Source of the DNA: an uncultured Clostridia bacterium
GTDB taxonomy: Bacteria > Bacillota > Clostridia > Christensenellales > CAG-314
Length of the DNA: 64,000 bases
Reading direction: 5' to 3'
Assembly: GCA_944364615.1 (NCBI GenBank)
Contig: CALVWF010000008.1
Location: 1 to 64,000, forward strand
Shown here: positions 25,289-34,931 of the stretch, piece after piece
Position numbering within the stretch: position 1 is the stretch's first letter
Layout: the number at the start of each line of letters is the position of its first letter
Translations under genes and position numbers: made by a program
The notes under the pieces: generated by a model
Databases searched by the model: none
Told to the model about the DNA's origin: nothing
Seen by the model: the letters and a program-made list of their open reading frames with translations, nothing else

Positions 25289-26170
25289 ATGCCTGATATT
25301 TTACAAAAAGCGATAATAGACAATCAGATTACGGTACTGGCGTTGAACAGTACGTCATCGGTAAACAAAGCCATCAAACTACATGACCTGTCGCCCGTGG
25401 CAGCAGCGGCTTTGGGACGTACGCTGACGGTTACGGCGTTGATGGCAAGCGGATTTAAAAATCCGACGGATTACGTGACGGCGGTGGTTAAAGGCAACGG
25501 ACCGATAGGCAGTATCACGGCCTGCGCCGACGGTAAAGGAAACGTTAAAGGATGCGTGGACAACAATGCCGTGGAAACAACACTGCGCGAAGACGGACAC
25601 CTCGATGTAGGCGGTGCGGTAGGTAAGACAGGCAAAATCACCGTTATAAAAAACATCGGACTGAAACAGCCTTACATCGGTACAAGCAACCTGATTACAG
25701 GGGAAATTGCGGAGGATTTTGCCAATTACTTTGCCGTTTCCGAACAGCAGCCGTGCGCGGTGTCTTTGGGCGTGAAACTTGCCAAGGGAAAGTGCGTCGC
25801 GGCAGGCGGACTGCTTATACAGGTACTGCCTCAGTGCGGTGAAGAACTGCTGTCCGAGGTGGAAAAACGTGCAGGAATGATAAAGGAAATAAGCAACAGT
25901 TTTTATACCACTCCCGACCCGAGACAGGTCATTGACAACATTTTCGGCGATTTGCCCGATGTGGTGTACGCCCTGCCTTCTTCCGTGCGGTACAAGTGCG
26001 ACTGCAACATTTCGCGCATACGCCGACTTGTGCTGTCGCTGGGCAGACAGGAAGCATTCGACATAGTCAAAGAACAAGGTTGCATAGAAGTGCAGTGCCA
26101 TTTCTGCGGCAAGAAATACAGACTGGAACAGCAGGACGTGGAACAACTTTTTGACAAAAAATCCAAGTAA
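25289..26170 (+). CDS. hslO: Redox-regulated chaperonin Hsp33
   Basis: 293 residues. Cytoplasmic holdase that becomes active when oxidation releases zinc from four cysteines. All four are present as CDC (C237, C239) and CHFC (C270, C273). The N-terminal domain carries 'GPIGSITACADGKGNVKGCV' and 'LVTGEIAEDFANYFAVSEQ'-type sequences usual for the family. AGAGGTG precedes the ATG. Confidence 0.95.
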   Translation: MPDILQKAIIDNQITVLALNSTSSVNKAIKLHDLSPVAAAALGRTLTVTALMASGFKNPTDYVTAVVKGNGPIGSITACADGKGNVKGCVDNNAVETTLREDGHLDVGGAVGKTGKITVIKNIGLKQPYIGTSNLITGEIAEDFANYFAVSEQQPCAVSLGVKLAKGKCVAAGGLLIQVLPQCGEELLSEVEKRAGMIKEISNSFYTTPDPRQVIDNIFGDLPDVVYALPSSVRYKCDCNISRIRRLVLSLGRQEAFDIVKEQGCIEVQCHFCGKKYRLEQQDVEQLFDKKSK

Positions 26171-26174
26171 TCCG

Positions 26175-26208
26175 CAACAATGCTCCCGAAAACGGGGGCT
26201 GTTGTTTT
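26175..26208 (+). terminator. Terminator-like hairpin after hslO
   Basis: Imperfect stem CAACA..GC.CCCG/CGGG.GC.GTTG with an AAAA loop, then TTTT. The next gene starts 12 bases on, so read-through is possible. Confidence 0.6.
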
Positions 26209-26219
26209 AAAGGTGACTG

Positions 26220-27998
26220 ATGATAGTTTTAGAGGAAAAAACTTACATAAAACTTGCAATGAAATTCGCGTCGGAAAGTAAGTGGCGCACTTCCTTGCTG
26301 TATTTTTCCAAATGTGACTGTTACGAGAGTTACCTCAACCGACTGTTGCTGTTGATGAACGCAAGAGAGTCGTGGCTGTTTCTGAAGTTGCTGAACACGG
26401 CACGCTGCAAATTTCAGCAAACGCACAATCTGTTTGGCGATCTCAATCTTTATTCGACGGAGTTGTGGAGAGCGATAATCAGAAAAATCGTGCCCGACAA
26501 ATCCCTGTACGCAATGGACAAGAGCAAGGTTTCCGCAAATCCGTCGCTGATTTTGGACAGACAACTGTTTGAATTTATTGACGATGACGAAGGCTTTTCC
26601 TTCCGTGAAATGCTGGATATTTTGCAATCGGAAGACAACGGAACAATGTTTGCGGTCAATTCGCCCGAGCATTACGCATTTCTGCACAGAAAAATTGCCT
26701 ACTATTCCATAAACGGCGAGTTTGAAAAGGCGGAAAAGGTCAAGGACGAAGTGTTACAACTCAAAACCGACTATCTGCCCGCTACGGAAATGAAACTGCT
26801 GATATATTTTCAGCGAAGACAGTTTGACAAAGCGCTTGAAATTGCGGAAAAGATCTGGCAAAACGAAGACATTTCCGAAAGCACGGCAATATTCTGTATG
26901 GTCACGTTCATAACTGCGGGAAGCAGGGTGTCCGAGGTGAAGCGTATGCTCGCTTGGCTGTTGCAACGAGAAAACCTGTCGGTCAACACCGTGGAAGAGT
27001 GTATGAAGTTTGCCAACGACGCAACGGAAGATCCCGAAACGGCAATGGATTTTTTTGACAGACTGAGCGACGATTTTCTGGAAACTTACGGAATGACGGC
27101 AATGCAACAGTATGCGCTTATGTGCGCCAACAGCAAAGACACCGAGACGGCTTGCGACACATTGATAGACCTGATACGCATGCTGCCTGAACATTTCATC
27201 AACAGACTGTATTTAAATCTGTTGCGCGAAGGAAATGCCGAGTATCTGACCGTCAGCAATCCGTACGGTATAAATGCCGTGTTGCGCAGATACTGCGTAA
27301 AAACGCTTACGCAGTTTATCGCCGGCGCAGACAAACATTTTCAACTCGTTTCCGACTGTGTGCTGGCGTTGATGTACTGCGTCAACAGCGAAAACGCCGA
27401 AAAAACTCTTGCGGAAGACAGCGAATATTTCCGTATAGTGATGCGCGACAAAATGTCACCCGCAAGTCGCGTCGAATACACGAGGTTGTGTGACAATGCA
27501 CTGGAAAAATTGTGTGACGTGGCAACAAAAACGCAACTTGAAGAACTGTGCGAACAAGTGTTGTCGGACAGCAATACGCTGATTTCCTGTGCCGCTGAAA
27601 TAATTGCGGGCTGTATCGGAAAGGGACAAACGGACAGCAAATTTGTCGGATTTGCTTCGCTTATGCTGGACCTTTCCCCGTTTGCGTGGGCAGCGGGAGA
27701 CAAAAACGCAAGCAGATTTCTTGCCATGCTCAACTGCGACGGCAACAGAGCGTCGGAGTACGGCAGAAAGGCAATGCTGTTTTATAAACTTGCGTCACAG
27801 CGTCTTGAAGGTATTCCCCCTCACAGCGCATTGTTTGCTTTTGCGCACCTGTTCAACGTCAGAGTAAGCAAACGAGTCGTCGAAACTTTTGTAAAGGGAA
27901 ATGACGAGTTTCTGACTGAACAAGCGTGGGAAACTCTGAGAAATATTGCCGATGAAGTAACGTCCCTGTGTTCCGAGGAAAAGGACGGCAGTGTCTGA
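26220..27998 (+). CDS. Helical-repeat (TPR-like) protein, function unknown
   Basis: 592 residues, soluble, nearly all helical. Residues 1-80 and 150-310 show paired-helix repeats of TPR type ('AMKFASESKWRTSLLYFSKC', 'YYSINGEFEKAEKVKDEVLQ', 'FQRRQFDKALEIAEKIWQNE'). There is no enzymatic motif, signal peptide or membrane helix. Such repeats usually act as a scaffold for protein contacts. AAAGGTG lies before the ATG. A terminator stem lies 18 bases past the stop. I do not recognise the family. Confidence 0.6.
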   Translation: MIVLEEKTYIKLAMKFASESKWRTSLLYFSKCDCYESYLNRLLLLMNARESWLFLKLLNTARCKFQQTHNLFGDLNLYSTELWRAIIRKIVPDKSLYAMDKSKVSANPSLILDRQLFEFIDDDEGFSFREMLDILQSEDNGTMFAVNSPEHYAFLHRKIAYYSINGEFEKAEKVKDEVLQLKTDYLPATEMKLLIYFQRRQFDKALEIAEKIWQNEDISESTAIFCMVTFITAGSRVSEVKRMLAWLLQRENLSVNTVEECMKFANDATEDPETAMDFFDRLSDDFLETYGMTAMQQYALMCANSKDTETACDTLIDLIRMLPEHFINRLYLNLLREGNAEYLTVSNPYGINAVLRRYCVKTLTQFIAGADKHFQLVSDCVLALMYCVNSENAEKTLAEDSEYFRIVMRDKMSPASRVEYTRLCDNALEKLCDVATKTQLEELCEQVLSDSNTLISCAAEIIAGCIGKGQTDSKFVGFASLMLDLSPFAWAAGDKNASRFLAMLNCDGNRASEYGRKAMLFYKLASQRLEGIPPHSALFAFAHLFNVRVSKRVVETFVKGNDEFLTEQAWETLRNIADEVTSLCSEEKDGSV

Positions 27999-28000
27999 AT

Positions 28001-28996
28001 TTAAAATTGTTTTTTACAGTCTGCGTTTTTATTGCGGACTGTTTTTTTTACCGTCAGTTTTATTCCGCAACATATAAGCACAAACAGTCCGAGCAGTGCT
28101 ATAAACGGGTAGCAGTATCTTACTATTGCGTCGTAACCGCCGACAGACAGAATTGCCGCAACGCAAAGTATTGCCATTGTTGAAAAGTTGCCGTCGTGCG
28201 TTAGTGCGGTCAACTCCTGACAAAGAGGGTATAAATTGGCAAGTGCGGAAGTTATAATCGCAAGATATAACGAGACTGTTCCCCATATCGAAAGCAGACC
28301 GTTGTCGCTTATCATCCACAGCAACGGCAAAGGTTGAGTGCATGACAGTGCGGACAGTCGCGAGGAAATAAAGGCTATAAGCAGTGTTACGAGAAAAGTC
28401 ACCGCAATACCTACCGTGTAACCCTTTGTGTTGCGTGTGCAACTTCCCAGCACCGCAAGACACATTACAAAGTTGAACAGAGCGTAAACAAGCGGTTTGT
28501 CCGGTCTTGTCACGGTAACCCTGTCGGTCTGAGGGGGTAAAACAGTAACAGCGACAAGCAAGAATACCACAATGAACGGAACGGCAAGGTTGCTGAATTT
28601 CTGTATGCCTTTTTCTCCGAAGCGCATTATCGCCACGCATACAAAGCAGGTTACCACCGCCCCGACGGGCAGGTCGAGAGCACCCGTAAACATTTCGAAA
28701 CAGTCGTTTGCCGCGGCAAGCATCGTAGTGAGGGAAACGAGGTAGCACGCCGCGAAAAGCCATCTTGTAAATGACGGAGTGTCTGCATTTAAAATGTCGG
28801 TCATCGTGTATGCGCCTGTCTGTCTGCAACGGGCGGTAACGACCGTACAGCATATTGCAAATACCACCGCGAAAATAAGATATTCCGTAACGGAAGAAGA
28901 GGGGAAAAACAGTGCGATTTCCTTTCCTCCTACAAAACCTGCGCCGATTACCGCTCCGCACAGCAGTGTTATTCCGTTGAGATCGTGTTTGTTCAT
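28001..28996 (-). CDS. YkvI-like membrane carrier
   Basis: About 331 residues and ten helices. The start 'GITLLCGAVIGAGFVGGKEIALFF' with its Gly-rich first helix is typical of the YkvI family within the APC/LeuT-like superfamily of secondary carriers. Substrate unknown. ATG 28996 is chosen as the natural family start; a TTG at 29026 would add ten residues and neither has a well-placed ribosome binding site. It converges on the helical-repeat gene, and its last codons lie within that gene's terminator. Confidence 0.8.
   Translation of the reverse strand: MNKHDLNGITLLCGAVIGAGFVGGKEIALFFPSSSVTEYLIFAVVFAICCTVVTARCRQTGAYTMTDILNADTPSFTRWLFAACYLVSLTTMLAAANDCFEMFTGALDLPVGAVVTCFVCVAIMRFGEKGIQKFSNLAVPFIVVFLLVAVTVLPPQTDRVTVTRPDKPLVYALFNFVMCLAVLGSCTRNTKGYTVGIAVTFLVTLLIAFISSRLSALSCTQPLPLLWMISDNGLLSIWGTVSLYLAIITSALANLYPLCQELTALTHDGNFSTMAILCVAAILSVGGYDAIVRYCYPFIALLGLFVLICCGIKLTVKKTVRNKNADCKKQF
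28016..28050 (+). terminator. Terminator of the helical-repeat gene
   Basis: ACAGTCTGC/GCGGACTGT stem then eight Ts. It lies inside the last codons of the convergent YkvI-like gene. Confidence 0.8.
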
Positions 28997-29060
28997 AATA
29001 ACTATTTTATTTGCGCTCCCCGTCAATTACCACTTTGTTACGGCACAAAAAGAATAAAGT

Positions 29061-29090
29061 CGTCGCAGGGCAACAATGTGCCCTGCGACG
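29061..29090 (-). terminator. Hairpin ending the ABC importer operon
   Basis: A perfect 11-base stem (CGTCGCAGGGC/GCCCTGCGACG) with an 8-base loop, 40 bases past the permease stop. The following T content on the minus strand is moderate. Confidence 0.65.
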
Positions 29091-29130
29091 TATATTACGA
29101 CAGCGTAAAAAAAATACGTTGTCGGGATTG

Positions 29131-29940
29131 TCAATACTTATTTTTCAGCAGTAATTTTTCCGCTACTGCGACTATTGCGTACATTACTCCGGCAAGCGCG
29201 CACAGCAGAACGGTGCAACTCATTACCAGATCCAGGCGGAACGTCTGCGAGCCGTATACGAGCAGGTAACCCAGTCCTTCACGGCTGACGAGATATTCAC
29301 CCATTATCGATCCCACCCAACTCATTCCTACATTTATTTTCAGTGTGGCGGTAAGTGTGGGCAGGTTTGCCGGTGCGACCAACTTGGTAAACGTCTGCAA
29401 TTTCGTTGCGTGCATTGACTGCATCAGCAATATTTTGTTTTTGTCCGTTTCGCAAAATCCGTTCATCAGTGAAATGGCGGTTATTACCACGGATATAAGT
29501 ACTGTCATCACTATAATGGAGTTTTTGCCCGTGCCCGCCCACAGAATAATCAGCGGACCGAGAGCGATTTTAGGCAGGCTGTTTATTACCACGAGGTAAG
29601 GTTCGAACACCTTTCTGACGTGAACGTTCCACCACAGCGCAACGGCGATGAGGTAACCGGCAACCGTTCCTATCACGTAACCTGCCACAGTTTCGTAAAG
29701 GCTTGCCCAGACGTGTTTCAGCAACTGACCGTCTGTGGTCATTGTTACTATCGTTTCCAAAACTCTTGAAGGACTGCTTGTCAGAAATACATCGATTGCT
29801 CCCGTTACGGCAAGCAGTTCCCACACTCCCAAAAACACCACAAGCAATCCGAGGCGCGCAACATGCACTGCAATTGCGGCTTTCTTTTTGTTTTTAAGAT
29901 ATTTGAGATGCTGTGGCGACAGCGCGGTGTTATTTTTCAT
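29131..29940 (-). CDS. ABC transporter permease, NitT/TauT type
   Basis: 269 residues, about six membrane helices. The cytoplasmic EAA loop is clear ('INSLPKIALGPLIILWAGTGKNSII'), which docks on the ATPase. The sequence type (SsuC/TauC/ThiX-like) imports sulfonates, nitrate or thiamine precursors in other bacteria. It overlaps the ATPase gene by 4 bases. Substrate cannot be read from the sequence. Confidence 0.9.
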   Translation of the reverse strand: MKNNTALSPQHLKYLKNKKKAAIAVHVARLGLLVVFLGVWELLAVTGAIDVFLTSSPSRVLETIVTMTTDGQLLKHVWASLYETVAGYVIGTVAGYLIAVALWWNVHVRKVFEPYLVVINSLPKIALGPLIILWAGTGKNSIIVMTVLISVVITAISLMNGFCETDKNKILLMQSMHATKLQTFTKLVAPANLPTLTATLKINVGMSWVGSIMGEYLVSREGLGYLLVYGSQTFRLDLVMSCTVLLCALAGVMYAIVAVAEKLLLKNKY

Positions 29941-30692
29941 TTGTTGCCTCCGTTCAGGTAGTTGTACAGTATCTGGAACTGCGCGGAAAAGTCCTTGCTT
30001 TCACGACGTTTAAGGGGTGACGGAATGTCCTGAAGTCCCGTGACGTGAGTGGCACGCAACGTTGATGGACGTGCGGTAAGTACGAAAATGACGTCCGCAA
30101 GTGAAATCGCTTCGGAAATGTCGTGCGTCACCAGTATTGCGGTTTTGTTTTCCTTACGGATTATGGAGTAGACATCCTCACACACGTTGAGCCTCGTCTG
30201 GTAGTCGAGTGCGGAAAAAGGTTCATCCAACAGCAGAATATCGGGACGTGTAGCCAGCGTGCGTATAAGAGCGGTGCGCTGTCTCATTCCTCCCGACAGT
30301 TGATTGGGGTAGTGTGTTTTAAATTCGCCCAATCCGTATTTTTCCATCAGAGTGTTGGCGTAGAGGTAATCCTCCTTGGATTTTTTGCCCAGTATTTCCA
30401 GTCCCAGAGTGATGTTTTTTTCTATTGTGCGCCACCCGAAAAGGTGGTCGTGCTGTAACATATATCCCACGGCGTTGGGATTGTCTGAAAGTATTTTGAT
30501 TTGTCCGGACGTCGGTTTTATCAGTCGGCTTATGAGGGACAGAACTGTGGTTTTACCGCAGCCGGACGGACCGAGTATTGCGGCAAACTGCCCTTTTTTG
30601 ACAGCGAATGACAAATCTTCTATTGCAACGGTTTCCTGCGTGTCGGTGTAAAACACCTGTCGCACGTTTTCGAATATCAGTATATCTTGCAT
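29937..30692 (-). CDS. ABC transporter ATP-binding protein, NitT/TauT type
   Basis: 251 residues from the ATG at 30692, chosen because CAGGAG lies 6 bases upstream. Walker A GPSGCGKTT, Q-loop 'YMLQHDHLF', signature 'LSGGMRQR', Walker B 'DILLLDEPFSALD' and the switch His in 'LVTHDISEA' are all intact. It energises the permease encoded next to it. Confidence 0.93.
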   Translation of the reverse strand: MQDILIFENVRQVFYTDTQETVAIEDLSFAVKKGQFAAILGPSGCGKTTVLSLISRLIKPTSGQIKILSDNPNAVGYMLQHDHLFGWRTIEKNITLGLEILGKKSKEDYLYANTLMEKYGLGEFKTHYPNQLSGGMRQRTALIRTLATRPDILLLDEPFSALDYQTRLNVCEDVYSIIRKENKTAILVTHDISEAISLADVIFVLTARPSTLRATHVTGLQDIPSPLKRRESKDFSAQFQILYNYLNGGNK

Positions 30693-30711
30693 GTTTTTCT
30701 CCTGTCTGATT

Positions 30712-30739
30712 CCGTGCCGCAGATTAATCTGCGGCACGG
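30712..30739 (-). promoter_or_regulatory. 28-base perfect palindrome between binding-protein and ATPase genes
   Basis: Two 14-base arms (CCGTGCCGCAGATT and its complement) meet with no spacer. It starts 10 bases after the binding-protein stop and ends 20 bases before the ATPase start. In RNA it would fold into a very stable hairpin. Such elements between binding-protein and transporter genes usually stabilise the upstream message, giving more binding protein than membrane parts. There is no T-tract. Confidence 0.7.
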
Positions 30740-30748
30740 CTGTGTCTG

Positions 30749-31732
30749 TCAGATTGCCGATGCAACCGTGGTGTCTATTATTGTTTCGTAATCAACGCGT
30801 TTTTCCAGTTCGCCTGCGTTTTCCATTATGTCCTGAATACGGGTAAACGCTTCGCGGTCAACGACGGGAGTTTCCGTCCAGACGTCCCCCTCGAGATAGT
30901 TTTTAAGGGAACTTTCTATAATTTCCACATCCGTGTCGGGGAACAGCGGTTCAAGCAATTCCGCCACGGTTTTCAAGGGAGTGTTGAGTATATAGTCGTA
31001 GCCTTTCCAGACGGCGCGAAGGAATTTTTCCACCTTTTCGCCGTTCTTTTCAAGATATTCGGGAGTGGCGGTGTAGCAGGTGTAGGGTATTTCTCCGCTG
31101 TCCTTGCCTATAGAAGACACAATATATCCCGTTTGCTGTTGTTCGAGCAGGCTTGCGTTGGGTTCGAACAGCGGAACGTAATCTCCCGTACCTCCCGCAA
31201 AAGCCTGGGTAAGCAACGCAAACTGTATCGAGTAATCCATTGTGACGTTTACTCCGTCGTACAACCCGTTGTTGTTGAGCACGTATTGCAGTATCATCGC
31301 AGGCATTCCGCCCTTTCTTCCCATAAGTACCGTTTTACCTTCGAGCATCGAGTAATCGAATTCGCCTCCCTTGCGTCCGACCAGGAAACTGCCGTCCCGT
31401 TTGGTCAGTTGGGCAAATACCTTGGGGTAATCTTTTTTGCCTTGCAGGTAAACGTAAATGCTTGCCTCGCATCCCATAAGACCTATATCCGCTTCGCCCG
31501 TAAGCAGTGCGGTCATCACGTTGTCCGCGCCTGCGCCGTCGGCAAGTTGCACGTCCAATCCTTCTTCTTCGAAGTAGCCCATCTGCAACGCAACGTATTG
31601 CGGAGCGTAGAATATGCTGTGCGTAACTTCGCTTAATCTTATAACATTGTCTGCCGCAGGGTTGCACGCCACGGCAAATGTGCCTACCGTCAGCAAGATG
31701 ACCGACAAAGTAAGAGCCAGAAATTTTTTCAT
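30749..31732 (-). CDS. ABC transporter substrate-binding lipoprotein, NMT1/NitT type
   Basis: 327 residues. The lipoprotein signal 'LTVGTFAVAC' puts the acylated cysteine at about 23. The mature part has the periplasmic-binding type II fold of the NMT1/SsuA/ThiY group: 'FYAPQYVALQMGYFEEEGLDV', 'LLTGEADIGLMG', 'VGRKGGEFDYSMLEGKTV'. A strong GGGAGG precedes the ATG. First gene of the three-gene importer operon. No thiamine or other known riboswitch was seen upstream. Confidence 0.92.
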   Translation of the reverse strand: MKKFLALTLSVILLTVGTFAVACNPAADNVIRLSEVTHSIFYAPQYVALQMGYFEEEGLDVQLADGAGADNVMTALLTGEADIGLMGCEASIYVYLQGKKDYPKVFAQLTKRDGSFLVGRKGGEFDYSMLEGKTVLMGRKGGMPAMILQYVLNNNGLYDGVNVTMDYSIQFALLTQAFAGGTGDYVPLFEPNASLLEQQQTGYIVSSIGKDSGEIPYTCYTATPEYLEKNGEKVEKFLRAVWKGYDYILNTPLKTVAELLEPLFPDTDVEIIESSLKNYLEGDVWTETPVVDREAFTRIQDIMENAGELEKRVDYETIIDTTVASAI

Positions 31733-31826
31733 GTATTACCTCCCGGATGTTGTTTGTATATGTTATTGTATTTATTACTTTTGAAAAGTGTTAAAAGGGA
31801 AACAATATCAATGTGTTAAAAAACAG

Positions 31827-31855
31827 TTGTCAAGAACAAAAAATTTTGTTAAAAT
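31827..31855 (+). promoter_or_regulatory. Sigma-A promoter of the T-box/valS transcript
   Basis: TTGTCA at 31827-31832, a 17-base spacer and TAAAAT at 31850-31855, just before the T-box leader. Confidence 0.75.
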
Positions 31856-31861
31856 ATCTAA

Positions 31862-32100
31862 CGATATATAACACGTCAGAGACAGAAGGAGTAGAAGAGT
31901 CAACGCACTTTTCAGAGAGCCGACTACGGTGAAAATTCGGTATTTGCGTCACTTCGAAGTAGTTTGTCGAGTGGGTTTCGCCAAAATTGCAGTAACGAAA
32001 CACGGTTGACCCCGTTACAGGTCGAGAGGCAACTTTTGTTGCGAAATTCGGGTGGTACCACGCAGTGCGCGTCCTGTTTACGGGACGGCGCATTTTTATT
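31862..32100 (+). ncRNA. T-box riboswitch, valine (GUA specifier)
   Basis: Leader RNA that reads uncharged tRNA and decides between termination and read-through into valS. Seen: AGAGAG and GGTGAAAAT of stem I, the specifier-loop context GAA-GTA at 31956-31961 giving the valine codon GUA, the T-box antiterminator sequence GGGTGGTACCACGC at about 32050-32063, and a terminator with arms TGCGCGTCC/GGACGGCGCA ending in TTTTTATTTT by 32100. Specifier and downstream gene agree. Confidence 0.93.
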
Positions 32101-32124
32101 TTACACGATTCAAGGAGAAGACAT

Positions 32125-34737
32125 ATGCTGGAAAAAACTTATCAGCCTCAGCAATTCGAAAAGGACATCTACGGCAAATGGTTGGAAAAGGGCTATTTCA
32201 AGCCCGATCCGGACAGCGACAAACCTTATTTTTCAATGGTTACGCCGCCTCCCAACATCACGGGACAGTTGCATCTGGGACATGCGCTTGACAGTGCAAT
32301 TCAGGACAGTCTCATACGTTTCAAACGTATGCAGGGCTACAACACACTGTGGCTTCCCGGTACAGACCATGCGAGCATTGCCACCGAACTCAAAATAGTG
32401 GAAATGCTCAAATCTATGGGGATAGACAAGCACAGCATAGGCCGTGAAGAGTTTTTAAAATATGCCTGGCAATGGAAGGAAAAGTACGGCGGCAGAATAG
32501 TTGAACAGTTGAAGTATCTTTCCTGCAGTTGCGATTGGAGCAGACTTGCGTTCACTATGGACGAAAAGTGCAGCAAGGCAGTACGCAAGGCATTTGTTTC
32601 GATGTACAAAAAAGGACTTATTTACCGCGGAGACAGAATAATCAACCGTTGCCCGGTGTGCAACACGGCATTGTCTGACGCCGAAGTAGAGTATTCCGAG
32701 CAGGACGGTTATTTCTGGCATTACAGTTACTACACACCCGACGGAAAGGAAAAGGTAACATTTGCCACCACACGTCCCGAAACGATGTTGGGCGACACAG
32801 CCGTAGCGGTAAACCCAAACGACGCCCGCTATACGCATCTTGTAGGCAAGACGGTAATCGTTCCTTTCGTAAACCGTGAAATACCCGTAATAGCCGACGA
32901 TTATGTAGACATGAATTTCGGAACGGGCGTAGTGAAGATTACTCCCGCTCACGATCCCAACGACTTCGAAGTGGGATTGCGTCACAATCTGCCCGTCATC
33001 AGAGTAATGAACTACGACGGCACGATGAACGAAAACGCAGGCGAATTCTGCGGTATGGACAGATATGAAGCCCGTCGCGCCATTGTGGAAAAACTCAAAC
33101 AGATGGGCAACATGGTTAAGATAGAACCGCACAAACACAATGTCGGTTCCTGCTACCGTTGCCACACTACGGTAGAACCCATTGTTTCGAAACAGTGGTT
33201 TGTAAAGATGGAACCGCTTGCCCGTCCCGCAATAGACGCGGTGCGCAACGGCGAAATCAAGTTCCACCCCGAAAGATTCGAAAAAATTTACTACAACTGG
33301 ATGGAAAATATCAAAGACTGGTGTATATCCCGTCAGTTGTGGTGGGGACACCGTATTCCCGTCTGGTATTGCGAAGACTGCGGTCACATGACTTGCAGCG
33401 AGACGGATGCGGTCAAGTGCGAAAAATGCGGAAGCACACACATTCATCAGGACGAAGACGTTCTCGACACCTGGTTCAGTAGCGCTCTGTGGCCCTTCTC
33501 GACGTTGGGCTTTACGGAAAACGCGCCCGACTACCGCAAGTTCTTCCCCACAAGCGTATTGTCATGCGGATACGATATAATTTTCTTCTGGGTGGCAAGA
33601 ATGATTTTCTCGTCGCTGTACAATACAGGCAAGGTGCCCTTTAAACACGTATTGTTGCACGGCATCGTGCGTGACAATCAGGGCAGAAAAATGAGCAAAT
33701 CTCTGGGCAACGGAATAGATCCGGTAGAATATATCGAAAAATTCGGTTCGGACACATTGCGCTTTACATTGCTCAACGGCGTGGCTAACGGAAGCGACCA
33801 GCGTTTCTCTCAGGACAAGATAGACGGCACACGCAACTTCATGAACAAGATCTGGAACGCTACGCGTTTCGTGCTTATGAATTGCGAAAACAAGCACCTC
33901 AAAGACATTTCCGAATGCAGTCTGTCCGTCGCCGACAAGTGGATACTGTGCAAACTCAACAACGTGACGGCAACGGTGACGGATCTTGTGGAAAAATTCG
34001 AATTGGGCATGGCTTGTCAGACGCTTTATGACTTCGTGTGGAGCGAATTCTGCGACTGGTACATCGAATTTTCCAAGCCCGTACTGTACGGAACGGACGA
34101 TACCGCCCGTACCGAATGTCTGACCGTGCTGACATACGTGCTGGACAAAATATTGAAATTATTGCATCCCTTTGCGCCCTGTATCACCGAAAAACTGTAT
34201 CAGGAACTGCCCGTACACGGCAAAAGCATAATGATCGAGCGTTTCCCCGAAGTAAACGCCAAATACGACTTCCGTAGTGAAATGGAACTTGTGGAAAGCG
34301 TAAAAGACCTTATCACACGCATCAGAAACATTCGTGCCGAATACGGGGTTATTCCTTCCAAGCGCATACACATCAATATCGTCGCCGCAAACGAAGGAGT
34401 ACGTCAGTGCAGCCTGTACATCGAAAAACTTGCAGGATGCGACAAAATCAACTTTACCGACAAACTGAACACACCCAAGTGCGTAAAAGTCGTTACACCC
34501 ATTGCCGAAGCGGAAATACCCTTAGGCGATCTCGTGGACGCCGCAAAGGAAACGGAGAAGTTGACAAAGCAACTTGCCGAAACGGACGAGGAAATACGTC
34601 GCGCCGAAGGCAAACTCAACAACCAAGGATTTGTTGCCAAAGCGCCCGCTCAACTTGTCGAGAAAGAAAAGGAAAAACTGGAAAAATACCGTCAGATGCG
34701 TGTACAGTTGCTCAACCGTATAGATGAGTTAAAGTGA
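32125..34737 (+). CDS. valS: Valyl-tRNA synthetase
   Basis: 870 residues. Charges tRNA-Val; class Ia synthetase with editing domain. HLGH at 50-53 (HIGH box) and KMSKS at 522-526. The editing-domain threonine-rich 'TTRPETMLGDTAVAVNP' is present. A zinc-ribbon stretch 'CEDCGHMTCSETDAVKCEKCG' lies in the insert near 420-440. The C-terminal coiled-coil tRNA-binding arm is at about 805-870. Start ATG 32125 with AAGGAG upstream, after the T-box terminator. Confidence 0.97.
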   Translation: MLEKTYQPQQFEKDIYGKWLEKGYFKPDPDSDKPYFSMVTPPPNITGQLHLGHALDSAIQDSLIRFKRMQGYNTLWLPGTDHASIATELKIVEMLKSMGIDKHSIGREEFLKYAWQWKEKYGGRIVEQLKYLSCSCDWSRLAFTMDEKCSKAVRKAFVSMYKKGLIYRGDRIINRCPVCNTALSDAEVEYSEQDGYFWHYSYYTPDGKEKVTFATTRPETMLGDTAVAVNPNDARYTHLVGKTVIVPFVNREIPVIADDYVDMNFGTGVVKITPAHDPNDFEVGLRHNLPVIRVMNYDGTMNENAGEFCGMDRYEARRAIVEKLKQMGNMVKIEPHKHNVGSCYRCHTTVEPIVSKQWFVKMEPLARPAIDAVRNGEIKFHPERFEKIYYNWMENIKDWCISRQLWWGHRIPVWYCEDCGHMTCSETDAVKCEKCGSTHIHQDEDVLDTWFSSALWPFSTLGFTENAPDYRKFFPTSVLSCGYDIIFFWVARMIFSSLYNTGKVPFKHVLLHGIVRDNQGRKMSKSLGNGIDPVEYIEKFGSDTLRFTLLNGVANGSDQRFSQDKIDGTRNFMNKIWNATRFVLMNCENKHLKDISECSLSVADKWILCKLNNVTATVTDLVEKFELGMACQTLYDFVWSEFCDWYIEFSKPVLYGTDDTARTECLTVLTYVLDKILKLLHPFAPCITEKLYQELPVHGKSIMIERFPEVNAKYDFRSEMELVESVKDLITRIRNIRAEYGVIPSKRIHINIVAANEGVRQCSLYIEKLAGCDKINFTDKLNTPKCVKVVTPIAEAEIPLGDLVDAAKETEKLTKQLAETDEEIRRAEGKLNNQGFVAKAPAQLVEKEKEKLEKYRQMRVQLLNRIDELK

Positions 34738-34800
34738 CGCGACAAATAGTGTGCGTTAAAACTTTTGCGTTTTAATGTGCGGTAATACAAACATTTTTAA

Positions 34801-34831
34801 AAGTCAGCGTTTTTGCGCTGACTTTTTTTTG
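34801..34831 (+). terminator. Intrinsic terminator of valS
   Basis: AGTCAGCG/CGCTGACT stem, T-rich loop, then eight Ts. Confidence 0.9.
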
Positions 34832-34931
34832 CTTGAAAACAATGCCACGTTATATAAAAAACACGCATTTGTCAATGCGGAAACGCTGTGTCGGACGTTT
34901 GCATTTCAATTACTGCAAGCGGTGTCTGACG

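Noticed and set aside
29594..29612. T-loop-like GGTTCGAAC with flanking complementary bases
   Set aside because: Lies in frame inside the permease gene; no acceptor stem or anticodon arm around it, so not a tRNA.
31161..31169. GGTTCGAAC resembling a tRNA T-loop
   Set aside because: Inside the substrate-binding protein gene without any cloverleaf.
30749..31855. Thiamine-precursor importer with TPP riboswitch
   Set aside because: The binding protein is of the NMT1 group, but the upstream leader shows no TPP riboswitch sequence; the structured RNA on the other strand is the valS T-box.
32455..33447. 330-codon minus-strand frame across valS
   Set aside because: Antisense shadow of valS; low-complexity aromatic-rich product.
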